Below, in pieces: positions 24,464 through 34,902 of a stretch of DNA of 64,000 nucleotides (positions are counted from its first letter, which is position 1; the number at the start of each line of letters is the position of its first letter). Source of the DNA: Eustoma russellianum. Lineage: Eukaryota > Streptophyta > Magnoliopsida > Gentianales > Gentianaceae. Location of the stretch: NCBI GenBank assembly GCA_036186865.1, contig AP025048.1:30358870-30422869 (forward strand). Reading direction: 5' to 3'. The notes beneath the pieces were generated by a model, which worked only from the letters and a program-made list of their open reading frames with translations, had not been told where the DNA came from and made no database searches. A program made the position numbers and the translations under genes.

Positions 24464-25792
24464 CACATCTTGATTGATTGAAACATAACTTGTGTGTATT
24501 TGAGCATGTGTTTCAGATTTTTTGTTGAATTTCCAGCTCATTTTATGGAGTGCCAAGGTGGATAAACGATGGCCAATGATGAAATGACAACTAGGCGAAG
24601 ACTAGTTGTTTGTCCAATTATATTTTGCCAAGTAAGAAATGTTGTGTCACCATATTATACAAGGCAATTTTCCACGGCATTCAAGACAAATTTGAAGGGA
24701 GTTTTCAGCAGTCTAGACGTGCCATTCACACCAATAAATAGAAGCGAAGTGTTTAAGACAAAGCCAAGCCAAATTTCATATTCTTTCAAGATCATGCAAG
24801 ATTATTCTCTTCTACTCTTATTCTTTTCTCTTACTCTTAGCCTCAAGCCTATCATTCTTATCTTCCATATAATATACATGCTTTGTTTATACCACCCACA
24901 TATGTTCATCTCTTGTGAAAGGTTGATCAAGGTGTGTCAAACCTTCATTTGTTCGGTGGTGGTGTTCGTGTTGTTGTTTTTGTTTGTTTGATTGTAAAAG
25001 GGTGAAGTTGGTGTTTAACTCCAGTCACCTTTGTGTCAAGGTGTTTTTATGTTTATTTAATACCAAGGAAGGTGTCCTCGAAGACTGGAGTAGGTTGATT
25101 TAACCGAACCAGTATAAAAATCCCAGTGTTCTTACTTTTCAGTACTTTTACTTTCAGTTCCTGTTTTCTGTATCGATTCATACTCATGTCAAAAATAGAA
25201 AAACTTTTCCAAAAATCACAAAATTTTACAGTAACATAGCCACATGTCTTAGCTTTCATTTGGGACAAGTTTCATCAAATTTGGATAAGTATAAGTCACT
25301 CAAATGTTCATAGTTTTGAGACTAATGCAATCTGATTCTGAGATCTGCAAAGGTTGAAGATCAACGTGATTGACATACTTACCAAAAGAATTTTGAAAAA
25401 ATGTTTCATCCCATTAAAGTACACATCCTAATGGCCATACCATAAAATTTTCAGATCATTTAGAGTTGTCAAGTAATAGGAATAAAATTTTCATTTGGGG
25501 TACAGTTTTAGGCAGATTGACACAATCTGAAAAAAATGGTTTTTCAAGAGGTTACACGTAGAATTTTGAATCCAAAAGTTTTGTGACACATTTATAACAT
25601 CCGAGAGCACATTGTCACCAAATGTCACGATTTTTGGAGGTCTAAAACCTATTCATCTAGTTAATCCAAATCAGGATCTGAAAACAGAATTTGTTTTCAG
25701 AAGTGAGTTATTGGGTTTAAAAAGTTTTAAAAACCAATTTTTTCGTACTCACTATTCAACCCTCCTTCTAGTGGTGCTATACAGGTCTTACA
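24464..25792 (+). repeat. Element A: 3' LTR, second half
   Basis: This continues the LTR interrupted at 10332; together the halves make about 2.69 kb. It contains the stretches GATCAAGGTGTG, GGTGGTGGTGTTCGTG and the part around GAAGACTGGAGTAGG found in all copia LTRs here, and ends CTATTCAACC...TAGTGGTG...CTTACA at 25792. The next bases AACAT (25793-25797) are the candidate target duplication of A; its partner is off the window. The open frame at 24569-24991 is LTR sequence. Confidence 0.85.
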
Positions 25793-25797
25793 AACAT

Positions 25798-28700
25798 TGA
25801 ATATCCATCAACCCCTACATAGATCAAACAATATATACATCAATCACCAAAAGAGAGATATTGAATGATCTATGTATGTTCTGTCCAAACCTGGTAACAC
25901 ACTCACTATTTATCGATCTCTGAGATGTATCGATCGATGTAATTTAAAAATGTCACCAATTAAGAAAAATGACATCGATCTCTAAATTGTGTACATCAGT
26001 TGATCAAAGTAAACATCGATATCTAAACTGATAGACATTGATCCATCGATGTCATGATGAATTGAAATATTTATAGCCATTACAAATAGAACTATTGTTG
26101 ATTCAAAGTGGCTTCTCTTTCCTATCTATTCCAAATTGATCGTGTATTTATTACCAACGACACTAATGTTATTTTGAGTGTTGTTCACCTATCTAAGCTC
26201 TCTTAGGTGACTATGGTTCAAAAAATTGAAGTATAGAGTGGACTAAAAATAAGTCGGACTACTCCAAAAGCAATTAATGAAGTGTAAGACATTGGAGAAG
26301 GCTAAAAAATAAAAATGGTCTCCTCTATATATTGAAGAAACATTAAGAGGCAAGTACAAACTTTCAATTTTTTAAGCTCTATCCTCTCTTAATCTCAAAA
26401 GCTCTCAGGCGCGAAAAATGCTCAAAACTCATTGAGCTCTTATTGTTTTTTTGTTGTTGTATTAGAGCGTAGTGAAGTCTAACAAGAGGAACTGAATATA
26501 TTTGATCACTTGATCGTTATTTAAATTTGATTTGAAAGTGTAACACTTATTCTCCTAAAAATTATTTGGTAAAAGTTCTTGGAAAGAACTTGAGAGGAAA
26601 GTAGAAAAGCTCTAAAGTTCTTGCTTGTAGTTGTTGTCAAAATTGTCATTGCACAAAGTGTTGTTACAATAGTTGCTATAGAAATTGTTGTTGCACTAGT
26701 TTTGTAGCAATTGTTGTAATCGGAGCTTATTGACCTATTTGAGGCAATTTATATAGTTGGTGAAAATCCAGTTTGAAAACAAAGTGTTACTCAAGTACAA
26801 TCAAAGAGATTTGAAATACAATAAATTGTGTATTTCAATTCACTATCACTCATCTTATTCCTTCTTATTTTGATGAGCATTTTGAGTTGCAGTGAGGTAA
26901 ATGAAGAAAAATTCAAAAAATTTCCACTACTACTACCTCAACTCCTAAACTTTCCACTACATTTACAACACTAAATACCGAGATTCCCATGTTTGATGCT
27001 CAAAACTACTTTTTGGAAGTTTAGAATGATAAATCATTTGAAAGGTTGTGGTTTTCACATATGGAGAGCGGTCATCAGTAATTGAACTTCCTATGATTAC
27101 GAACTCAAAGGGTGAAAAGTATCCAAGGATGAAGATGGTTACACTGATGAAGAAAAGCTCATGTTCGCTACCAATGGGAAGACATTTGATATTATTTCAA
27201 GTGATCTAACCACTGTCGTACTTGTTAGAATTCAAGGTCTTGAAACACCTTATGAAACATGGAAAGAGTTAGAGATTATCCATGAAGGAACCAAGCAAGA
27301 CAGACTAACTAAAAAACTGATGCTCATGAAAGAATAGAAAATCTACAATATAAAGAGCGGTGAAAAAATTGAGGAGGCAATTGATCGATTCATCCAAATA
27401 AATCAACTTTCCACTCTTAACAAGAAGATATCAAATGCGGATCTAGTCTCAAAGTTACTTAGCTCCTTGCCAAGAGAGTGGACACTCAAAGTGACGACCA
27501 TCGCCGAGTCGAAGAGTCTTAAGACACTATCTCTTTATGAATTATCCAAAAAACTATTGACACATGAAATCTTGATTGATGAGTAAAATAGGTTTTATCT
27601 AATTAAGCCTCTGCAAGCGTCACACAAAGGGTTGATTGTAGAGTCTCAAGATTCGGATGAAGAAGTTGATGTTCTAATTAGAAAATTCTGAAGGGTTGCA
27701 ACTAAAATAAAATCTCAAATGAGAAACTTCTTCAAGAGTTCACCCAAAGGCAAATAAAATGGTGAAAAGTATTATAGGTGTGGCCAAAAAGATAACCTTA
27801 TTGTGAATTTCTATGTCAATGAGTCCTAAAAGCATGATAACAAAGTTTTCCTTCAAAAGAAGAAGACTTCCAACGCAGAAATGACTACTTATGATGATCT
27901 TCTTTTCGAATCGGAAGGTGAAGATGATGAAGCCAAGGATGTGAGACTTATTGCCTTACTATATGATCAAGAAAAACCACACACTAGCTTTATGGTAAAT
28001 GAAGATGAACTTGAGGTACATTTTTAATTTTTGAATTTCGATTTGCAAGATGAATTAGAAGATATGCATGATAATTTTGAAAAACTTAATTTGAGATATA
28101 AGAATGTTAAGAAAGAATTTAGGAAATGCATTGTTAGACAACAAGAATTTGCATGAAAAGAACATTGTGATTTATCAAGATCATAATATCACACTTAACA
28201 TGCATAAGTCAATATCACTAGAGAATATGGAAACTAGGATGATATGCAAAAGACTAAAATTAGATTTACAAAGATTAATTAATATTAAAGAAAAACTCGA
28301 AAAATTACTTAGTATACAAAAGTCAAAAATGACAAAGCTAATTTAGGATTGAGACTTCTCATCCTAAGGTTGAAGTAATAAAGAATGTCTCAACTATTGA
28401 ACCTAGCCCATTGCCATCAAAGGAAAATGTAGTGAAAGGCTCAAAGGTTGAAATAACATAAAATATTTCACTATCTCGTAAGATCAAGAACACTCAACCA
28501 AGACATGGAAATAACACATGACATGTAATATCTCGTAAACTTGACCAAAATGTAGCAAAGTAATAGAGAAACATACTTGTTTCTATTGCAATAGCATGGG
28601 ACATGTAATAAGTAGTTTCAAAGCTAGACATGTTGGTATTTGTGATTGAAAGCCTAATAGTTAGAGCACCAACAACAAAGGACCCGATCATTAAATAGTA

Positions 28701-28895
28701 CCAAAATATAAACTATTTAGTGTTGTATGTTCTCAAGCTAAATAGAATAGCAAAAGAAGAGGCGACTAAATAGCTTATGCATAGAGGTGGTTTCACTCAT
28801 ATGACGGGAGACAAAAATACATTCACCATGATCAAGATCTAAGATAGTGGAACGGTTCATGTTGGAAATGGGAGAGAAAAAACTTTGGACATAGA
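25798..28895 (+). mobile_element. Element C: old copia fragment
   Basis: The host sequence into which A was inserted. It begins with LTR/leader-like sequence carrying ATCGATCTCT and ATCGATCGATGT motifs (25905-26060) also found in the LTRs of E, continues through an AT-rich leader with TTGTTGTTG runs (26600-26720), then gag and the start of protease, and is cut by fragment J at 28896. The many stops show that it is the oldest element here. Confidence 0.75.
26900..28895 (+). pseudogene. Element C gag and start of protease
   Basis: A heavily mutated Ty1/copia gag. From about 27160 a UBN2-like domain is readable (ANGKTFDIISSDL...LETPYETWKELEIIHEGTK, then ADLVSKLLSSLPREWTLKV), with stops at intervals. 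A zinc knuckle near 27765 reads KYYRCGQK and has lost its first cysteine and later ligands. A second knuckle-like segment, CFYCNSMGHVISS, lies near 28577-28615. The protease start is suggested by GGFTHMTGDKNTF near 28780-28820. A coiled-coil-like piece is open at 28104-28346. About ten stops or frameshifts make the gene dead. Two successive knuckle segments point to a copia lineage different from B, F and H. Confidence 0.75.
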
Positions 28896-30515
28896 TGTTA
28901 CGACCCGCATCCCTAGGCAAGTTGAAAAAGGCAAACGGAGGAAAATTATGACGAAATTCGGAATGCGATCGTTGCACCGCACGAAGCAGTCAAAAAAAAT
29001 CTTGTTGAACACTGGTACAATAAATCGCAATCTTAGACAGTTACAAAATTCCCACGATTAAATTAAATAGATACACATTAGGACACAATGTTATTTCATA
29101 ATTAGGTAAGCATAAAAAGAAAATGGGACATAGGGTAAATAGTGAGGGTAAAATTGTAATACTTCCTTCCTACCCCTAGTTGGATCGCCCCCTAAAGTAA
29201 GACAAATTGTCTTACACCCCTCACGCACATCACATCCTTCTTACACCCTCACTTTTTCCTTTTCCAAACCACATAATAAGACAAAAACCCTCTCTCTTCT
29301 TTCCCCCAACCCCTCACACGGCCAAGCCCTTTCCTTTACCCTTTTCTTCCATCATTTTTCAGCATCCACTCTTGCACTCTTACTCACTTTATTTTTTTTC
29401 CTCCACTCATTTTCATTCCACCTCACCATCCTTTCCCCCACTAAAAGCCAAACGATCCTCCCTACCTTCTTTACTAACTTCGGCAGATGGGGAAGAATAG
29501 GACCTAACATTTCTTCTTCCTCAACACTTCACCTACTATGCTTTTTCTTACACCATTTTACACTTTCCTTACACCATCGTATTTCCCTCCTCCTAACAAC
29601 ACAAAGGACAAAGGATTTCCCTCCTTTCCTTCCCATTCCCCACGGTCCAACAACGTGGAAGAAAAAAAAACTTGTCTTACACTTTCATCCATCACCTCAA
29701 CCTTGCACCACCATTTTCTCCACAAATGACTCTTCATGCAAACTTAGTATTTCCCACATCATCATCATCTCTTCCTCTTTTCAATCAAACATAAGACAAG
29801 ATTCTCTCTCCTCACTCATTCTTGTTGCAAACCATCAGTCACCCCAGCAGGGGGAAATTATTTGATTTTCACCTCCCTTCCACAATGACATTTTGGTCAA
29901 GACCCTAAGGGAAGAAAAAACCATTTGTTCATCTCAATCATTCTCATCTTACCTCTAACTCACTCAAGAGCATTATTCTCCCTCTTCAAACACTCTCTCC
30001 TCTCCAATGCCTCCTTACCAAAGCCTTCTTCCTCCAATTTTCTTTCTCCACCCGAGGTCACCAAGGCAAGAGGGTAGACCATTCCATCTCAACTTCATAT
30101 CACTCCTCATTGCAATCCATTTGCCTTAAGACTACCCGTCTCTCCCTTCTTTCTAAGATTCTCTTTCACCTAAGAAAGAAACTTCTTCCTTCTTCCTCAA
30201 GATCCTTCCAACCGTGATTATCTCCAAGGCAAAAAGGAGACAGTCTCTTCAATTCCAAATAAGGACACAAGCTTGCATGTGGAGGGAACCTTAAGTAAGA
30301 ACCTAAACTACCACTTCTAGTATTCTTCTCCTTCACCCATCTTGAATTTGCTCAACCTCTCTTTTCAAATAGGCATTTTGACCGAGAGCTACATAGAGGA
30401 GGAAGAAGTTCTTTTAAATTTTTAAGGTAGAAAACTTCAACGATTTCCAAGGTAAGACTCTTAAGAATTGAATTTAGGTAATTCTTATTCACCATATCTC
30501 AAAAAATGACTAATA
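28896..30515 (+). mobile_element. Fragment J: pyrimidine-rich LTR-like sequence
   Basis: It begins TGTTACGACCCGCATCC, a plausible LTR start, exactly where C's protease sequence stops, and ends where LTR D begins. Positions 29180-30220 are strongly pyrimidine-rich on the plus strand, with many TTCCTCC and CACTC runs. No coding domain or partner LTR is visible. Probably the first 1.6 kb of a gypsy-type LTR or leader. Two open frames here (29207-29500, 29538-29729) are low-complexity and not supported as genes. Confidence 0.45.
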
Positions 30516-31040
30516 TGTTGAGAAATCGGGGTTTGAGTGATTTACAAATGCATGAATTAAATGCTATGTGTTTACGAAATGCATGAATAAATTATTACTT
30601 GACACACTTATGTGATAAACATGCTTTACATGCTTATATATATTGTTGTCGTACTAACAAGCCAGGAAGCATTAAAGCTTACATCATATGGCAAACATTT
30701 GTTGTCTTTGTACTATTTTCAGGTGCCATAATTAATGAACTAAACTAGTTCATTAAGTGAAGTGCTTAAGTTAATGAACTGACTAGTTCATTAAACGAAG
30801 AACATTTGGAGAGAGCTATATGGCAACAACTTTGAAATGGAAAGTCTCCTCATCCTACTAATTTCACATGCCAACAATATATATATATATAATCTATATA
30901 TCCATATTTTTTTAAAAGACACTATATACTTATATTCCGACATACGATCGACACGTCACACATATTATAAATGTAAGTCGATGTCACAACACTATATACA
31001 CCTCATATTTATGAGTATATTCAGGTCTTATATCATATGT
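30516..31040 (+). repeat. Element D: first 525 bp of a copia LTR
   Basis: Starts TGTTGAGAAATCGGGGTTTGAG and is closely related to the LTR starts of A, F and H, including the TTAATTAATGAACTA inverted repeat (about 30732) and the first 13 bases of the 20-bp palindrome (31028-31040). Element E begins at 31041. The rest of D is not in the window, so it could be a solo LTR or the 5' LTR of a full element. Confidence 0.82.
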
Positions 31041-32614
31041 GTTGAGAAATATATTTGGATAATTTTCAAAGTCATAATTTTAAGTAGTGAATGCATAAAG
31101 ATGTCACACATGGTGTTATATGTGACTAAAAGTTGAAAAAGTTGAAAAAGTTGACATCGATCTCTCAGGTTGTTGCACTTCGATCGATCAATTTACTGCG
31201 ATCCCTCACATCGATCGATCTATGTAAGGCAGTGAAAGTTCAAGACCTTATGGTGAGACTTAGATATCTAAACCTGAGACACATCGATCGATCGATGTAC
31301 ATCGAATCCTCACTTCGATCGATCGATGTAGGTCAGAGACAAATTCTGAAACTCATTGTGAGACATCGATCTCTGAAGCTGAGACACTTCGATCAATCGA
31401 TGTCTAGGGTTTTTAGAAATATTTTTCTAAAATGTGATAAAATGGGAATTTTCATTTGTATATGATTTATACATGTTCATTATGTGAATATTATGTGTTT
31501 TGGATGATTTTAAATGTATTGTGACTAATGGGCCTTGGAAGTTTCTACAACTTACAAAAAAGGGCAAAATTGGTATTTTGAGTTTTATAGAAACATCTTG
31601 TTTCATGCTTCTTGTTGCTCTTGTTTCATACTTTGTAGCAAAGGTGTTCTTGGTGTAATTGTTGAGCTACAAGCCTCTTGAGCTTCATTTGTAAAATTGA
31701 TTAGCCAATTCTATAAGGGTAGATCAATAGGTGGTAGATGTATTGCAACTAAGTGTTGCATAGAATGTGTTTATCCAAGTCTTGAGTAGAGTTGGTGTAT
31801 AACCCAAGGATCAAGCTTGGTTATTGTTGTAAGTTGATTCATACCATAGTGAAATCCAAGGAAAGGTGTTCCTTGGGACTGAAATAGGTCACATTGACCG
31901 AACCAGGATAAATCCTTGGTGTTCATATCTTGTTTCTACCTTTTTGTTTCTGCCCGTTTTTACTGCAGATTTCACACAAATTCTCACAATTTGAAAACTA
32001 GCTAAACATTTTAAAAATTCATGATTTTTGGTGGAGTTATACTTCAGACTGTTATCTTTCATTTGCAACAAGAATCACTTGATTTGAGCAAGAAAAAGTT
32101 AGTCTTTCAGTCTTTGCAAGATAACTGCTCTAATCTGGCTGCATTCTGACCAGGTTTGAGAAACATTCTGTTCTGTTTTAACCAAGAATTGTTTAAGGTC
32201 AGGGCCTCTTGGAAACAACAACTAGACATCCTAAGGAGTATTTTGACATAAAGATCAACCTTTTTGGTTAAGTATTCAGAGAGAAATACGTTTCTCAATT
32301 TCAGCAACATTCTGTCCAATTCTGTCCAGATTGACAATCTGAATATTTTTATTTGTTTGAAGGGTCAAACGATCTTATTTTGACTGATTTTTGGAAAGAG
32401 TCTTGTTAACACATTGAAGCTAAGTTCTGGAAGCTTTCATAATTTTTGAAGTTGTGTACAATGATTTTTGAAATTTTCAAAAACGGGTTCTGAATCTGAG
32501 GTAGTCTCAGATTGTGTTTTCAAAGGGGTTTTTAATCAAGGGTAGTAGTGTAATTTTCGCTAGCCCCTATTGACCCCCCTCTAGTGGTGTTTATTGCAGG
32601 TGAACGGTCCAACA
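31041..32614 (+). repeat. Element E: 5' LTR
   Basis: Starts TGTTGAGAAATATATTTGG and ends GGTCCAACA. Between 31155 and 31405 it contains three imperfect units with CATCGATCTCT and CGATCGATCGATGT palindromes. Its second half (31560-32614) is related to other copia LTR ends (TAGTGGTGTTTATTGCAGG). The 3' LTR from 38489 matches to about 39037 and then carries different sequence, so one of the two has lost or gained a block. Confidence 0.85.
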
Positions 32615-32616
32615 AT

Positions 32617-32628
32617 TGATATCAAAGC
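32617..32628 (+). promoter_or_regulatory. Primer-binding site of element E
   Basis: TGATATCAAAGC, matching the initiator tRNA-Met complement with two mismatches, two bases after the LTR end. Both differences are G to A. Confidence 0.78.
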
Positions 32629-32772
32629 CAGGTCTACACCATTCAAAGAAGCAAGATTCAACACTGTACAAACAAGACAAGGCCAAGAAACAATTATTCA
32701 AAGTAGCCTGCTAATCTCGGATTAAAGGTACATACATTGGCCATAGTTTCTCACAAAGGTGAGTTGGAAGGT

Positions 32773-34840
32773 ATGTCCACACAACGTCCTCCTCTTTTCG
32801 ATGGAAATAATTTCATTCATTGGAAACTTAGAATGAGGTTATTCATAATGGCTATAGCATCGATTTATGGTCTATAGTTGAAGATGAGCCGTACATTCCA
32901 ATGAAAATTGTACAAGTTAGTGGAGTCACTCAAGAGGTTGAAAAATATAAAAGTGAATGGTCATCGGAAGATAAAAAGAAATATCTACGAACGCTAAGGC
33001 TATGCAATTACTGTTAAACGGACTAACGACTTCTGAAGCAGGATATGTGTCAAATTGCACAAGCGCACACGACATGTGGAAATCATTAGAATTAAAGCAT
33101 GAAGGTACTAGCGGTGTAAAAGAGTCAAAAATAAACATGCTTATGTCTGAGCTTGAATCTTTCAAAATGTTGCCAAACGAATCCATAACATCTATGGATT
33201 TAAGGATTACTAACATTTTCTATGCCCTTGAAGCTTTAGGTAAATCATTCACGAACAATGAAAAGGTTCAAAAGGTGCTGCGAAGCCTTCCTGGTGAATG
33301 GAATCCAAAGGTAACTGCAATCCAGGAGACAAAGTCTATCACTAAGATGGATGAATTGATCGGTTCACTTAGAGTATACGAGATAAAACTAAACCAACAG
33401 AAATCCGAGTCATCTAAGTCATCCAGTAAGTCTGTAGCTTTCAAATCAACTGAATCACATGCAAATATTGGTGATAGTAATAGTGATAATGAATTAGATG
33501 ATGACTTGATATTGATAGCTAGAAAACTTAGAAAGTTTTTCAAACGTCCTAGTAAGAATATACAACGATCTTCTTCTTCTTCTTCTTCTTCTTCTTCTTC
33601 TCAACCTAGGAAAAATAACTCTAATAACAACAAATGGTATAATAAAGAGTTAAAGTATTATGAATGTGGTCAAAAAGGACATATCTCTTATGACTGTCCG
33701 ACAAAGAAAAACGTCATCAATAATAATAATAACAATAAACAAGAAAAGGAGATGCAAAAATCAAAGGCAAAGGAGACCAAGCCAAGGAAAGGCAAACGAG
33801 CAATGAATGTGAGCATATGGAGCGACTCATCTGACTCAGAATCTGACACTGAGGAAGCTCAAGTCTGCTTTGTATCCAATGAGGTAAGTTCTTCATCTGA
33901 TGAAGATTCTGATAATGAAATGACATTTGATGAAATGTATGAAGAATTTTTAAGGATGCATGCTCACTGTAAAAGGCTCTCTAAAGAAAAGAAGAAACTA
34001 ATTGAAGAAAACGACAAGTTGAAGACGTCCAACTTGGAGTTTTTCGATCAATTAGAATCTTTTAAACAAGAGTCTACTAATACTCTTGATTCTTTAGAGA
34101 TTAAAATTGAATCATATAGGAAAAATGAATAAACATTGAAGTCTAAGTTAGAAAGTTGTGAAAATGAGATAGTACAACTTAAATATACTAAACTAAACGT
34201 AGAAAAATGTTAGAACAATTCAAGTCTGGAACCAACATTCTAGATACATTGATATCATCACAAAAATATGGAAATGATAAAACTGGATTAGGATATAAAG
34301 AATAAGATGACAAAGTAGGTAAAAAGACTAAGTTTGTATCATCAACTACTAAACAACCTTATAAAACTATAAAAACAACATTGTCTGCTAAATCTTCTTC
34401 TACTCCTTCTTCTACTTATTCAAAGATAAAAATGCAACACGCACCCACAAATGTGCCCACATATAAACGAGCAACTAGGCAAAATTTTGCATCTAGACAA
34501 CCTAGAAATTATGCCTATATGTAGAAAAATACAACTAGATATAATAAAATACATCCAACTTATTATGAACCTAAGTATAGGCAACACTCATATAAGTCTT
34601 ATAGAAATGCATATGAACATACATACATAGCACCATATAAGAAACAAAATCATATGCCTTACATAAGCTATCAAAATTAGCCCCAACATAGTACATATAA
34701 ACCAAGGTACAACATGTATAATAATGCATCTTTATGGAATGTATATGCTAATCCTCCTTATTTTTCCAATTATAAAAATGCTAAAAATATGCCAAAAAGG
34801 TACATCCAATTTTGGATACCCAAAAAAATATATAAACAAG
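32773..34840 (+). pseudogene. Element E gag
   Basis: Starts at ATG 32773 with MSTQRPPLFDGNNFIHWKLR, as in the gag of B and H. There is a TAG stop near 32876 and a frameshift near 32990. From 33002 the UBN2-like domain is open (NGLTTSEAGYVSNCTSAHD...LPGEWNPKVTAIQE). A serine run from a TTC microsatellite lies at 33570-33601. The zinc knuckle near 33656-33700 reads YYECGQKGHISYDC: the first cysteine is replaced by tyrosine. An asparagine-rich run and a coiled coil (about 33970-34130) follow. Stops at 34130 and beyond break the basic C-terminal tail, which ends with IQFWIPKK near 34820. Confidence 0.9.
33570..33601 (+). repeat. (TTC)n microsatellite in E gag
   Basis: About ten TTC/TCT repeats read as a polyserine run just before the zinc knuckle. 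B, F and H do not have it at this position. Confidence 0.85.
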
Positions 34841-34902
34841 GACGGTGCCCCTAACATTCAAGGAACCAAGTAAAGGGTACTAAAACTTTGTCCCCATTGT
34901 AG

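Noticed and set aside
24569..24991. A 140-codon plus-strand open frame
   Set aside because: It lies wholly within the second half of A's LTR, whose sequence is shared with other copia LTRs where the frame is not open.
29207..29729. Pro/Ser-rich open frames of 97 and 63 codons that might be a cell-wall or signal peptide gene
   Set aside because: They come from strand-biased pyrimidine-rich sequence, which gives Pro/Ser/Leu-rich frames by chance. No gene structure or domain.
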